Shown here: piece by piece, positions 1 to 10,176 of the stretch
How the letters are laid out: each line of letters starts with the position of its first letter
Position numbering within the stretch: position 1 is the first letter of the stretch
Source of the DNA: Symbiodinium natans
Taxonomy: Eukaryota; Sar; Dinophyceae; Suessiales; Symbiodiniaceae
Direction of reading: 5' to 3'
Assembly: GCA_905221605.1 (NCBI GenBank)
Contig: CAJNDS010002751.1
Location: 120,001 to 184,000, forward strand
DNA: 64,000 nt
Translations under genes and position numbers: made by a program
Notes under the pieces: generated by a model
Databases searched by the model: none
Seen by the model: the letters and a program-made list of their open reading frames with translations, nothing else
What the model was told of the DNA's origin: nothing

Positions 1-2
1 TG

Positions 3-317
3 CATCACCATCTCGCACGTGGCGATCTTCACAAATATCGCTTCCTGCTGAACTCGCAATCCACGCGATGCTTGCAGAACCTTGATGTTGATCCGATCGA
101 CGGATTAGTGCCAGGGTTTCACAGTGATGAAAATCCTTTCACGGACCCCAAAGCATTTTTGCTGGACTGGTTCATGCACCAAAACGGATTCAAGAGCTAC
201 ACAGACTACGACTCCGGTGGGTGGTCGCCGCTTTGCTTCGCAGTGATGAGAGGCAACACCGCATTGGTGCAGTCACTTTTAGATCGCCATGCCAGCCCGA
301 ATCTTGTTAGCCGAGTG
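3..317 (+). CDS. Ankyrin-repeat protein, exon (5' end outside window)
   Basis: The frame is open from the first bases of the window to the GTG codon at 315-317. It contains an ankyrin-like repeat around positions 220-310, with the GGWSPLCFAVMRGNTALVQS and LLDRH pattern of helix-loop-helix repeats. It is followed directly by an E-family hairpin element that starts with GTACCC, a plausible 5' donor. Ankyrin repeats bind other proteins; no enzymatic domain is visible, so the cellular role is unknown. Downstream exons at 432-653, 809-903, 1501-1569, 1913-1989 and 3438-3538 are further candidate parts of the same gene. Confidence 0.6.
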
Positions 318-415
318 GTACCCTTTTCCCTTTTTTGGCGCAAGGTTTCCTTATAAAGTAGTAGCCACCCCCAAAAAGGGTGCTCTTACTATAATATGCT
401 TACTGGGCTACTAAG
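318..415 (+). mobile_element. E-family introner-like element
   Basis: This roughly 98 bp segment starts GTACCC and ends CTACTAAG followed by G. It shares a pyrimidine-rich left end, a central TATAAAGTAG and a right end GGGCTACNAAG with the copy at 53702-53794, which is a precise in-phase intron. Here it splits two ankyrin coding segments. A donor at 318 joined to an acceptor at CACAG (431) keeps the frame open; an acceptor at 415 would give a stop at once, so the real 3' splice site may lie just outside the element. Confidence 0.6.
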
Positions 416-431
416 GAATGATGCCACACAG

Positions 432-653
432 AAGCCAAAGAAGGAGATGGTTTTCGGGAGGAACCTCTCCGTGCTTTCAATCGCAGCCATTTACAACAGT
501 AACGAGGTCATGCATGTGCTTCTTGAAGCACGAGCCAACGTCAATGCCCGCGACAGCCACTATGGTACGCCGCTTCACTGGGCCAACATCAGCAACAACT
601 CGGAGGGAGTGAGGATTCTCTGCCAGGCTGGGTGCACTGTCGACGGATCTAGG
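432..653 (+). CDS. Ankyrin-repeat protein, exon 2
   Basis: Two ankyrin repeats are visible: one with LSIAAIYNSNEVMHVLLEA then NVNA, and one with YGTPLHWANISNNSEGVRIL. TPLHWA is the signature of the repeat's first helix. The exon can end at 653 before GTCTAG; joining to an acceptor AAG|G at 808 is in phase and continues with an ADPNVR loop typical of ankyrin repeats. Minus-strand and other-frame ORFs over this stretch are shadows. Confidence 0.65.
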
Positions 654-808
654 GTCTAGTTTGCGCTTTGGGGGTATATGAGCCAGATCTGGAACCGACA
701 GTACAGTGCGAGCATATGCTTGTCTACAGCCTGTTACAGAGGTTTCATAACACACTGCAGTTTATAGGGTGTGGGCCTAGGAGTTTCGATTCTTGTCGGC
801 CGGACAAG

Positions 809-903
809 GCCGCTGCTGATCCGAATGTTCGCTGCTTTCCAGGGCTCACGCCGTTCGAAACGGCATGCGCCTGCTCAGCGATCTCGGCAATGAGGGAGAC
901 TGC
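809..903 (+). CDS. Ankyrin-repeat protein, exon 3
   Basis: It starts after CAAG|G and reads ADPNVRCFPGLTPFETACA, a further ankyrin repeat. The reading phase matches exon 2 spliced at 653. A possible donor is GTTAGA at 904. The phase into the next candidate exon (1501) is not resolved by eye. Confidence 0.55.
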
Positions 904-997
904 GTTAGATTAGAAACTGATTTTTTGAAGTTCTGTGAACCTTCATTCCTCTATGAAATGGCATTTACTGTATGTTACTGTCATTGGTGAGTGCGCG

Positions 998-1153
998 TGT
1001 ATGTATGTATGTATGTATGTATGTATGTATGTATGTATGTATGTATGTATGTATGTATGTATGTATGTATGTATGTATGTATGTATGTATTCATTTATTT
1101 GTTTATTCATTTATTTATACATACATATGTGTATCACTCTCTCTCTCTCTCTC
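998..1153. repeat. (ATGT)n and (CT)n microsatellites
   Basis: About 90 bp of pure ATGT repeats (to about 1090) is followed by a TTTATT-rich stretch and a CT run. The ATGT tract begins just after GTGAGTG at about 987, a good 5' donor, so it is probably intronic. The ORFs over it, rich in YVCM, are artefacts. Poly-C runs follow at 1263-1280 and 1318-1353. Confidence 0.9.
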
Positions 1154-1314
1154 CCTATCTGTTGTTTATGGCTTCTTATATTGGTGAGTGTATCTATGGG
1201 GCATCCCTTACTGGCAACAAAAGCCCGACTTCATGTTTAAAGATATATAGGCCTTGACACATGCCCCCCCCCCCCCCCCCCGGCCCCTAAAGCCTGAAGC
1301 CTGAACCCTAAACC

Positions 1315-1354
<40 letters not shown>

Positions 1355-1500
1355 AACAAAAATCAACACAAAGCAAAACCAAAAAAAAAGTAATTTAACA
1401 ACAATGGGAAGAATAAAATTAATCAGCAAACAGCATGAATACATGAAAAAATAAAAAAATCAAGACTAAAACACATAAGCGCCAGGAGATGCTTGCTCAG

Positions 1501-1569
1501 ATTCCCTCGACCAGTTTGAAGCGAAGCCTCCATTGGGCGCTCATGTTCCACGGTGGCTCCACCGACACG
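1501..1569 (+). CDS. Ankyrin-type exon candidate
   Basis: A 23-codon open segment lies between GCTCAG and a GTCAGG donor. It contains RSLHWALMFHGGST, similar to the TPLHWA helix of ankyrin repeats. Telomere-type repeats flank it on both sides (C-rich to the left, G-rich to the right), the usual exon context in this window. Confidence 0.45.
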
Positions 1570-1912
1570 GTCAGGTTCTTGACCCTTGGATGCTCAGGGT
1601 TTAGGGTAACTTAGGGTTTAGGGTTTCGGGTTTCGGGTTTAGGGTTTAGTAACATAAAACCCTAAACTCGAAACCCTCAACCCTCATTCCAAAACCCTCA
1701 ACTCTCAACCCTCAATGCTCATCCCTAAACCTTTGTTTTCCGTCCGGGCCAGGCTCAGACCCTGTCCCCGGTGGGTCCGAATAGCCCAGAAAGCCTTCCG
1801 GGGCTTGGTTTTGGGCCTAAACCCTAAACCTAAACCCTAAACCCCAAACCCTAAACCCGAAACCCCAAACCCGAAACCCTAAACCCTACACCCTAACCCT
1901 TGGAGAACCCAG

Positions 1913-1989
1913 GATCGATGCCAGGGCGAATGTGGATGAGCGCTTCGACGTTTCGGTGAAAGAGCCGACTTGGTGGCTTCTCTTGACAG
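1913..1989 (+). CDS. Exon candidate, probably same ankyrin gene
   Basis: Bounded by CCCAG|G and ACAG|GTGCCAG. The open frame includes DARANVDERFDVSVKEP and then TWWLLLT; ARANVD matches the ankyrin loop (NVNA/ANVDA type). CCCTAAA repeats precede it and TTTAGGG repeats follow it. Confidence 0.5.
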
Positions 1990-2013
1990 GTGCCAGTATG
2001 AAGCACAGAGCCT

Positions 2014-2213
2014 TGGGTTAGGGTTCAGGGTTTAGGGTTTAGGGTTTAGGGTTTAGGGTTTAGGGTTTAGGGTTTAGGGTTTAGGGTTTAGGGCGTAGGG
2101 TTTAGGGTTTAGGGTTTAGGGTTTAGGGTTTAGGGTTTAGGGTTTAGGGTTTAGGGCGTAGGGTTTAGGGTTTAGGGTTTGGGGTTTCGGGTTTAGGGTT
2201 TAGGGTTTAGGGG
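2014..2213 (+). repeat. Telomere-type (TTTAGGG)n array
   Basis: About 28 near-perfect TTTAGGG units with occasional GGGCGTA or TTTCGGG variants. It is intronic in position, between an exon ending at 1989 and an exon-like segment at about 2235-2320. Confidence 0.95.
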
Positions 2214-2234
2214 GCTTAGCTCACTCAGGAGTGA

Positions 2235-2320
2235 GCCCATCCAATTTCACTTCCCTGGCCTACCACCGGAGAGGCGCCACACCGTTGATGCGCCCTGGTT
2301 GCAGCGTCAAGCGGGGGTTT
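2235..2320 (+). CDS. Exon candidate, unknown
   Basis: After CACTCAG|G a frame is open up to the next TTTAGGG array. It reads VSPSNFTSLAYHRRGATPLM and onward; GATPLM resembles an ankyrin repeat start, so it may belong to the ankyrin gene. Support is by context only. Confidence 0.35.
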
Positions 2321-2788
2321 AGTGTTTAGGGGTTTAGGGGTTTAGGGTTTAGGGTTTAGGGTTGAGCATAGAAGGCCCAAGCCGTGTACGGTTTGATCAC
2401 TATGGCTAGGACGATCAGTTGCGCCCTTATCCGGGCCCATTCCGCCTTTTAGGGTTAGGGTTCCTCAGAAACAAGCCTAAATCCTAGCCCTAAGGCTTTA
2501 TTTTCGGGTTTTGGGACCCAAAGGCCTTCGTTTATAAGGTGTTGGGCTATTGTGAACCTAAGGGTAAGGGCTTTAGCTGGGGAATATAGACCTCGGTTTT
2601 CGTCTTCTTGGGTTACGTTTACGCTTCTCATTGCCTTCCCATGCTGTCCGAACGGCTCCTGAGCGCAGGCAAGCTGACTGCATTGAGTGCTAAATACACA
2701 AATACATAAGCAATACATACATATATATATATATATATGCTAGGCGAGCAGCGTAGGAGGTCTGGAACTGTATTCCCGGTCGCCTACT

Positions 2789-2978
2789 TGGAGGTTCATG
2801 CGTGCTTCTGAACCATGTTGGGGTACTTAAGGGGCGTATACGTAAAAACCCTAAACCCTAAACCCTAAACCCTAAACCCTAAACCCTAAACCCTAAACCC
2901 TAAACCCTAAACCCTAAACCCTAAACCCTAAACCTCTAGTCACAGTTATCAGTCGGGTTACAAGTACCTGAACCTCAA
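2789..2978. mobile_element. J-family hairpin element carrying a telomere-type array
   Basis: The left end GGAGGTTCATG and right end CAAGTACCTGAACCTC match the termini of the J element at 47997-48158. Between the ends lies a perfect (CCCTAAA)n array (2845-2934) that is absent from the centre of the other copy. This suggests the array was added inside the element. Confidence 0.5.
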
Positions 2979-3124
2979 AGTAGATATTCATACCCTTAAC
3001 GAATTCTGCAGCCCCCGGTCTAGGCACCTTGCTAGGAACCCTAAACCCTCAACCCGATCGAAACCCGAAACCCTCATCCTTACACCCTCACCTAGAGGCT
3101 CCTATGTAGTACCATTCTGGGATA

Positions 3125-3197
3125 CTAAACCCTAAACCCTAAACCCTAAACCCTAAACCCTAAACCCTAAACCCTAAACCCTAAACCCTAAACCCTA
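3125..3197 (-). repeat. Telomere-type (CCCTAAA)n array
   Basis: Ten units of CCCTAAA on the + strand, in the intron upstream of the ankyrin exon at 3438. Confidence 0.95.
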
Positions 3198-3437
3198 TAC
3201 TACAATCCCCTCTAACTCACCCAACAAGGAACCACATTGCAGCCTTCAGGGAACCAGGGAGGTTCCCCCCTTCAAGAACCTTAATTGGGCTTCATCATCC
3301 CAAAACTCAATTATGGGGGGGGGGAACCTGGGGGTTAGTACAGAGGGGGGTAGTACGCCTAAACCCCAAACCCGAAACCCTAAACCCCAAACCCTAAACC
3401 CTAAACCCTCAACCCTAAACCCTCATCACCCCCCCAG

Positions 3438-3538
3438 GTTCAGCATCCTATCTGGCTACTTCGAAGCCGCCGCGGTGCTGCTTGCAGCGGGTGCGCGCTT
3501 CGGCGTGCAGCCGCTTGGCCCACGTAACACCCATAAGG
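3438..3538 (+). CDS. Ankyrin-repeat exon
   Basis: It starts after CCCCCAG|G and ends before GTTTAGGG. The frame reads GYFEAAAVLLAAGARFGVQ, a clear ankyrin second helix plus GA loop. CCCTAAA-type repeats lie upstream and TTTAGGG repeats begin exactly at the donor. Confidence 0.6.
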
Positions 3539-4075
3539 GTTTAGGGTTTAGGGTTTAGGGTTTAGGGTTCAGGGTTCAGGGTTCAGGGTTCAGGGTTTAG
3601 GGTTAGTTTGAGCACGCTAAGGTTACGAGGGTCTTTCGATACCCTCAGGCTCTGGGGTCTACTTAATTAAGGGTCTTCGCAGCTCCACCTTAACCGCCAG
3701 AAATCCTAAGCCTCCCAGAAGGGGAGAAGCCAGGAACAGTCGCAGAAAGACCGCTGCGGACTTGGCCCGGGACAGTCTTGCGCCATCCTTGCTGCTGACG
3801 CGCATGGGCAAGTGAGACCCTAGGGATTGGGGTTCGATGCTTGGGCTTGTAGGTCCAAATCCTGCGCCATCCAAGGCCCGGAACCCTCAACCGCGTGCAT
3901 TTGCACACCTCTTGAGGCCTTACAAGCCTCCTCTTTCAATGCCTGGTGCTCTTCGTGGCGCCTCTACCTCGGAATTCGAGAAACTTTTGTGCCATTTTTG
4001 GTGAGTTTTAAGATGCTGGTGGTGCGCGAAACTGCTTCGTGCCTTCTGCCACCAGCTGTACACACCGTCGTTCCC

Positions 4076-4187
4076 TAAGGGTCCATGAGCCTATATCGTA
4101 TATACTTGGGCCTGAAAGTGGTTCCCATATAGTAGCTCTAGGGCCCAAGTATATACTACGATGGGTACATGGACCCTCCTTGGGGGT
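4076..4187. mobile_element. H-family hairpin element
   Basis: About 110 bp with terminal inverted repeats of roughly 35 bp: the left arm CTAAGGGTCCATGAGCC through TATACTTGGGCC pairs with the right arm GGCCCAAGTATA through ACATGGACCCTCC. A related, more diverged copy lies at 39290-39372. No coding capacity; it resembles a MITE or introner. Confidence 0.7.
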
Positions 4188-4768
4188 TCCCACGTCCTGG
4201 ACTTTGAAGGTTTGAAGGTCGGGGAGCCACTCCTCAACAGCTTGAATTCACATGCAAAGTAGCACGAGACATTGACGGGAACTTGCCAACTCACAGTACA
4301 TTGTGGGTAGACAGTTGCAGAGCCGTACGTCTTTCAGTGTTACCCTTAGGCTCAAAATAGCCCAAAAAGGCTTACATCTCAAGCCTCCGGGCCCAAAAAC
4401 CTTAAGCCAGAAGAGTCCTTAGAGCGTTAGGGTTTTGCAAGATGGAGGGCTTGAGGCTTCTGGGTTCGGTCGCGCGCAACGGTCTGCGCATGGCAAGACG
4501 CCCGCTTCACTCCGTTGCTGGCTGCAATGAGAACACCATGGGGTCCTTTGCTCAAAGTCCCAAACCCTACAAACCTTTTAGGCCCGAAACCATCCGACGT
4601 CTTGGATACCTTTCCCAATCCATGCTCGAAACCAGGCTCCTACCACAGTTCCTGCGCCCGAAAGGTGCAGAAATCTTTTGAAATCAAAGCCGCGAGCCCT
4701 GGCAAACCCCTAAACCCTCAACCCTCAACCCTGCGTCCCTACGTACACCCTAGATTGCAAACCCAGAG

Positions 4769-4853
4769 AAGATTTGGGCAAAGGAGCCCAAGTGCAGTTG
4801 TAGTCAGCTGGAGCTTCTGCTGCTCTGGCAGAAAAGCGGAAGACCCTGTGCGG
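4769..4853 (+). CDS. Exon candidate, unknown
   Basis: An open frame between CCCAGAG and a GTTCAG donor, reading KIWAKEPKCSCSQLELLLLW and on. C-rich repeats lie upstream and G-rich repeats downstream. Function not recognised. A short downstream segment near 4935-4965 reads EGANAIMLHA before GTAATA and could be another ankyrin-like piece. Confidence 0.35.
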
Positions 4854-5849
4854 GTTCAGGGTTTGGGCGTGGGGGTTTCGGGTTTAGGGTGTTGGGTTAT
4901 AGGGGTTAGGGCTAACTAACGTGCCGCAAGTTTGCAGAGGGTGCCAATGCAATCATGCTGCATGCGTAATATGGGGGGCCGGAATGTTTACTAATAATGT
5001 TCCCTTATGGTGACTTTATAATTATACTATAATAAACCCCAAAACCCTGTTCGAGTTATTAAGGCTCCTACAGTAAGTGAGTACCGGTAGGGCTTTCAAT
5101 GTCGCGTTGAAGGTCGTTATTCGGATGAGTTCTGGACAGGTAGAGCTTGCGAGCAATTGGTCTTAGGGTTCAGGGTTTAGGCTCTAGCCAGGGTTTAGGG
5201 TTTAGGGTTTAGGGTGTCCAGGAAAGGGTTAGTGTTTATCCACTCCCTAGCCCCCATTGAATGGCAAACATGATTTATATGTTTTTGAAAATCATGTCCA
5301 TGCTTTGCATGTTCGATGTGTATGGCCTCAAGGTCGCCTGGAAACTTTCCAGAAAGGTCCCCACACGCGGGGGCACAGCTTTCTTAACTTTGGACAGGCA
5401 CTTGCAGCAGAGTTCTCCCAAAAACATTCCTTCTGAAAAGCCTGTTGTGAACCCTGGCTCATAAGGCGAAAAGCCCAGGAGTCTAGGGTTTCGGGTTCAT
5501 AAGGATTAGGCTTGCAAAGCCTAGGGCTTAGTGAATCCAACCCCTTGAGCCCACCCTATAATTTCCCTGGCAAAGAGTGTGTCTTTCTGACTGCGCGCGG
5601 ATTTGAGTACTCGAGTAGGCAGTCTTTAGCATGCTTGGGCCCACAGAACGCCCCTATCGGGGGTTGACCAAATTGTCATTTTTGGAGGGGTGGCACATGT
5701 ATAGCATATTCCTTGAAGCTTCGTGTACTGTACCAAAACGGCCCATACTGGAGAAGCCTCCTCCCCGACCCCCAATATGATCCCAAAGGTTAGGCTGCGA
5801 AACGGGGCTCCCTGGGGCGAAACTGGACAAGTGACCCAGTCTTGATAAG

Positions 5850-5970
5850 CCCTAAACCCTACATACCCTTTACCCTGAACCCTAAACCCTATACCCTAAA
5901 CCCTAAACCCGAAACCCTCAACCCGAAACCCTAAACCCTAAACCCCAAACCCTAAACCCTAACCCTGAAC
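5850..5970 (-). repeat. Degenerate CCCTAAA array
   Basis: A run of CCCTAAA, CCCGAAA and CCCTCAA units immediately upstream of the exon candidate ending at 6050. Confidence 0.85.
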
Positions 5971-5980
5971 CTCTTTGGGA

Positions 5981-6050
5981 GCCCTGGGGTTCCTCGAGCC
6001 CGATGCAAGCATGGCCGGGGTCATGGTCGTCCACCCGCTGTGCCTTCGAG
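5981..6050 (+). CDS. Exon candidate, unknown
   Basis: An open frame reading FLEPDASMAGVMVVHPLCLR, ending CGAG|GTGAGG, a strong donor. It lies between a C-rich array (left) and a G-rich array (right). Confidence 0.45.
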
Positions 6051-6495
6051 GTGAGGTTTAGGATTTAGGGTTTAGGGTTGAGGGTTGAGGGTTGAGGTTT
6101 GAGGGTTTAGGGTTTAGGGTTTAGGGTTTAAATAGAGTCTAGAGTTTAGGGTTTAGGGTTTTGGTTGCAACGCATTTTGGATCTCTACACTGTAGCTTTT
6201 TGGTGTGGTTCTAAGATTCCTTTTTCTTTACGTGTGCTTTAAGGAGTGGGGTGTAAACCCTAAACCTTAAGAAACGGTTGCCCCCTTATGCATGAAGCCG
6301 AACAGCCATGCTCCTCGGTTGTTTGGGGGCCGGGGGAGGGGGGGTGTGGGGGCCTAAAAAAGTCTATTGGGGTTTAAGGTTTTGTTGAGTTATAGGGCTC
6401 ATATGTTCAAGGTCTAGGGAGGGCGGCGCCGTTTGAAACAGGAGGCTTCTTTTTCATCCGCGTTGTTTTGCTTGTTGGTTTTGCTCAATGATCAG

Positions 6496-6499
6496 GATG

Positions 6500-6531
<32 letters not shown>

Positions 6532-6640
6532 GATGGTGATGCTGATGATGACGATGGTGATGGTGATGATGATAGTGATGATGATCACGATCATGACCAT
6601 GATCATGATGATTATGATGGTCATCATGATGATGACAATG
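6496..6640. repeat. (GAT)n microsatellite
   Basis: A GATGAT-rich tract that in one frame would encode an Asp-rich stretch. It lies upstream of an AG|G acceptor at 6675 and is more likely intronic than coding. Confidence 0.85.
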
Positions 6641-6675
6641 TACCGACGGGTATCTTTGAGGCGAACCTAGTTTAG

Positions 6676-6732
6676 GACAACTGCCGTATGATGGAGGCTG
6701 CCCTCTTCTTCCTTGGGATGTCGCGAGCCGAG
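6676..6732 (+). CDS. Exon candidate, unknown
   Basis: Exactly 19 codons between TTTAG|G and GAG|GTGAGC, reading DNCRMMEAALFFLGMSRAE. Both splice sites are strong. Function not recognised. Confidence 0.5.
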
Positions 6733-7257
6733 GTGAGCCAGGGGGTTCGCTGTGCTTTGAAACTTAGAGGCTTTTGGTTTACTTTAAGAGCCCCAGACCT
6801 ACCTGTTTTGTAGGTTCCCTGTAAAAGTCCTATATGGGGCTTTATACAACGAACCTACACAAAAAGTAGGTTTTGGGTTCTTAGGGTAGGGTTTGAGGTG
6901 CTGAGATTTCGGGCTGGGGTTTGGGTGTAGGCTGATGGGCTTGAAGGGCGTCGTGGTGTGAGGCTTAGGCTTAAGTGTGCGCGTCAACTGGGAAGGTACA
7001 AAGAGTTGTATAGACTTAAGGATACTCGGGTTTAGGGCAGTTTGGGGTTTAAGGTTTTAGGGTTTTAGGGTTTAGGGTGTAGGATGTAGGGTTTAGGGTT
7101 TAGGGTTTAACAGTGAAAATGCCTTATTTCAAATTCCCTTAGAATGCTTACGTAGTTTAATGTGTTCCTTAATTGCCGGGAACTGGGCTTGCTGCATAGT
7201 GAGTTCAGCCCATGGGTTGTTTTGGGGGGTTTCAGGACAAGACCCTAGAAACCCACC

Positions 7258-7345
7258 TGGGGGTTTCCGAAAATACAGGACCCCTGTTGAAAGACCCCCA
7301 AGCCCCGATAAGGTAGCCCTAATATGAAACCCCCGCCTTTCAAAG
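7258..7345. mobile_element. C-family hairpin element
   Basis: The left end GGGGGTTTCCGAAAATAC pairs imperfectly with a right end AATATGAAACCCCC. The GGGTTTCCGAAAA motif recurs at 11466, 13603, 38018, 46004, 49271 and 56440. An exon candidate follows immediately. Confidence 0.5.
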
Positions 7346-7350
7346 CCCGA

Positions 7351-7459
7351 AGCTGTCAAAGGCATGGCCCGCCCGCGGATCCACACTAGCTCGACGTCTC
7401 TCGAACGAGAGCTCCAACGAGAGCAACACGACGGCCCCCCCACCGCAAGGGACTCTAGG
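7351..7459 (+). CDS. Exon candidate, unknown
   Basis: An open frame directly after a C-family element, reading MARPRIHTSSTSLERELQRE and on through a charged stretch. It ends at GTTTAGGG. The composition is that of a hydrophilic, possibly helical segment. Confidence 0.4.
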
Positions 7460-7944
7460 GTTTAGGGTTTGAGGGTTTGGGTGTTTGAGGGTTTGAGGGT
7501 TTTGGGGGGTTTCAGGGTTTGAGGGTTTAGGGTTTAGGATTTGAGGGTGGTTCTTATAAAGGGTTTAGGGTTCAGAGTTTAGGGGGGGGGGGGGGGGGGC
7601 TCTTGTTAACTATGCACACTCACACACACACACACAGACTCGTTGTACTCCCGGTATATGGCCTTAATTAGGACTTCCGCACGTCTCATGGAGCAGTAGG
7701 AGTGGCAACGGGACCCATGGTGACGGCCGATGCCCCCAACATATACGTTCAGTTTTTGACGTTAAAGCAACCAGTTCCTTTGAAACCCTAAAACAAGAAC
7801 CGTTAGGATCCCATCACTCCCTACACCCCTATAGTTTGAAGCCCCTACACGGGCCCCCGAGGTTTAGGGTTTAGGGTTTAGGGTTTAGGGTTTAGAGTTT
7901 AGGGTTTAGGGTCTAGGGTTTAGGGTTTAGGGGCCCCCGACCGG

Positions 7945-7986
7945 ATGTGGCATGTGGAGTCTGCCCAGGAAGTGTGGTACCTCATC
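7945..7986 (+). CDS. Exon candidate, unknown
   Basis: A short open segment MWHVESAQEVWYLI followed by a near-consensus donor, ATC|GTAAGTCC. The left boundary is uncertain, because TTTAGGG repeats lie only a few bases upstream. Confidence 0.4.
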
Positions 7987-8295
7987 GTAAGTCCTTTGGG
8001 TGGAAAAGGTGCCCGAATGTATTCCTGGCAACTAGCTTTTGCTCTGAACCACCCTGACCCAGACCTTTTGGAGGATCCAAAAAGTAGAGACATTCCAAGT
8101 AGTACCCTATGGACTAGTACTAGGTAATTCCCTTGAGGCCTTAAGGGGATCTACCCAGAGGCTCCAAAACCCCTTAGTTAAGGAATAGACCTTAAATCAT
8201 GTTAGGGTTCGTATTATAATTTAAGGGCTATCCCTAAACCCTAAACCCTAAACCCTAAAAACCCTAAACCCTAAAGTCTTTGGGTACTCTAGCAG

Positions 8296-8403
8296 GATCC
8301 TCCCAGCGGGTCTGGGGAGCCACCTCACGCCCAGGCATGCGAAACCTCGGCTGTGGCATGGGTTCCGCTGCAGCCGCGCCAGGACGAATGCATTCCCTGG
8401 AGG
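8296..8403 (+). CDS. Exon candidate, unknown
   Basis: Exactly 36 codons between CAG|G and GTTTAGGG, reading DPPSGSGEPPHAQACETSAV and on to a DECIPWR end. CCCTAAA repeats precede it and TTTAGGG repeats form the donor. Function not recognised. Confidence 0.5.
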
Positions 8404-8442
8404 GTTTAGGGTTTAGGGTTTAGGGTTTAGGGATGTTCCCCC

Positions 8443-8568
8443 ATATGGGTGGTTGTCAAAATGATGGTCCCTTTTGAATCCCTATTATAATGCGGCACCT
8501 AATATTTAGGGTAATGTTTAGGGTACTGTACCCCAAAAGGGGTCATAATTTTGACAACCACCCATATC
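8443..8568. mobile_element. L-family hairpin element
   Basis: A 126 bp near-palindrome with arms of about 33 bp and only a few mismatches: ATATGGGTGGTTGTCAAAAT at the left, with its complement at 8536-8568. The centre carries no ORF. It lies just after the TTTAGGG run that follows the exon at 8296. Confidence 0.75.
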
Positions 8569-8869
8569 TACACCCCCTCAGAAGCCTAAAGAGCCAAAAC
8601 ACGGAGAGCCGTTCGACACCCCCAGAAATCGTCATACGCCCCCTAGACCCCGAATCCCAACTCAGCCCCAACAGTTGCCCTCTAAACCCTTTCATCCCTG
8701 AACTCCTACATCCGAAACCCCGAAACCCCCCGTATGGGTGTTTTCAAGAATACAGGGGGCCAATAATGGAAATCGGAGCCCCTTACGGTTTGAACACCAA
8801 CACATATGGTACCTCTGATTTCGGAACCCCCGAAACAAACCCCAAATTCTAAACCCTTAACCCCAGAAA

Positions 8870-9000
8870 TACCCCCCCCCCCCCTACCCCCCCCCCCCCT
8901 ACCCCTACCCCCCCCCCCCTACCCCCCCCCCTGCCCCCCCCCCTACCCCCCCCCCACCCCCCCCCCCCCTACCCCCCCCCCCTACCCCCCCCCCCCCCCA
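8870..9000. repeat. Poly-C tract with CCCCTA interruptions
   Basis: About 130 bp of cytosine runs broken by TA; the Pro-rich ORFs over it are artefacts. It may be a decayed telomere-type array or an assembly-prone low-complexity tract. Confidence 0.85.
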
Positions 9001-9313
9001 TGAGCATCAACACAAGACCGCAAGCGGTCCGTTGTTTTTCGACCAAACCCTAAACCGAAACCCTGAGCCCTAAACCCGAAAAGGGTCCCGGACCCCTCAC
9101 CGCAGCGTGCCCAAGGACTGGGGGAGGCAGGGCGGGTGCTCAAAAATCAGTTATTTGACTGACCCTGGTTGTTTGGCCCTGGCCTCCCCTGGCCCTCCTG
9201 GCCCCCCTGGCCCCCGACCCCCCTGGCCCGCCTGGTCGAGAACTGAATAAGTCTGTAGAAGTGGGCTGTTGTCTGAGTTTAGGCCTGAACCCTACAAGGA
9301 ATAGGTTTGGGTG

Positions 9314-9432
9314 GCTTTGCCGCCTTGGACGGCATGGGGTGGGAGAAAAGTGTTACGCAGATGGCCCTCCCCAATCGGGCCAAAGCTGCTCTTCGCACCT
9401 CACGAAGCTTTCGAGCTTGGTCCGAAACCTAA
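9314..9432 (+). CDS. Exon candidate with stop, unknown
   Basis: The frame reading FAALDGMGWEKSVTQMALPN then RAKAALRTSRSFRAWSET ends at TAA. This looks more protein-like than the overlapping longer ORF in another frame. It could be a terminal exon; the acceptor is not clear. Confidence 0.35.
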
Positions 9433-9814
9433 CCTTCACAGCATCTACGCCCTATCACAGCAAACCCTAAAGCCTAAACCCTAAACCCTGGACCCTGAAC
9501 CCCAAGCCCTAGCTTTAGGGGCCAGCTGGCCCCTGTTGCATCCAGACAGCTTAGGGTTGTGTTTTTGTGTTTGGGCGCGGGCGGGGGAGGGTATGGGGTT
9601 GAGCATTATGTTTTTTGTTTGCGCTTGGGTTCATGACTTTGTCATAGTTGGGTAACATTTTACATTTTTCAGGGTACTCAAACCCAATAAAGAACATAAA
9701 CGTAAATTTTTCATACTTTCCCAACCATGAACTAGATGAGGGCTTGTGAGGGTTTGGCCGAGTCGCACTGAACCTCTGAAGCCGCCAAAAGTAGATCCCT
9801 AAACCTCCACTAGG

Positions 9815-9884
9815 GACTCCCTTTACCTACTATAATTAAGGGGTAGTTGCTTCAAAACGTAAGTAGAGTCCCAGGTAAACCCTG
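9815..9884. mobile_element. D-family element fragment
   Basis: ACTCCCTTTACCTAC at the left and GTAAGTAGAGTCCCAGG at the right are inverted, with AAGGGGTAGTTGCTTC between. The same AGAGTCCCAGG/CTACCCCTTAATT signature appears at 11073-11158, 38254-38345, 40300-40393 and 60466-60530. Confidence 0.55.
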
Positions 9885-9908
9885 GTGCCCAACTTTTGTT
9901 GGGGGCCA

Positions 9909-9966
9909 GGCTTCATGAGATGGAGGCGATTCTACACTATGGAGTTCAGTGCGGAGTGCCCTCAAA
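9909..9966 (+). CDS. Exon candidate, unknown
   Basis: A short open frame after CCAG|G reading LHEMEAILHYGVQCGVPS. No functional assignment. Confidence 0.3.
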
Positions 9967-10176
9967 ATTCACCCTCAAAACAGAGGCCTGAAACCACCCA
10001 AATCTCTTGGCTATCAATTAGGGAACCTTCACCCCGTGTCGGCTGCAATGCAGTCCAGCTTTAGTTCGAATAGACAGCCAGGCAGCCAGACAAAAACCCA
10101 AATCTAAGCCCTAAGCCCCAACCCCTAAACCCTAAACCATCCCTACATAAATCCGAGCTTGCGAACTGGTCTACAA

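Noticed and set aside
935-1257. ORFs rich in YVCM over the ATGT repeat
   Set aside because: They are direct translations of a microsatellite in three frames.
1208-1444. Gly-rich minus-strand ORF
   Set aside because: It comes from poly-C tracts, not a real glycine-rich protein.
6433-6675. Asp-rich acidic ORF
   Set aside because: A GAT microsatellite; it ends at an acceptor and is more likely intronic.
8806-9003. Pro-rich ORF
   Set aside because: Translation of poly-C with TA interruptions.
9166-9240. Collagen-like Gly-Pro repeat
   Set aside because: A short CCTGGCCCC repeat without a supported exon frame.
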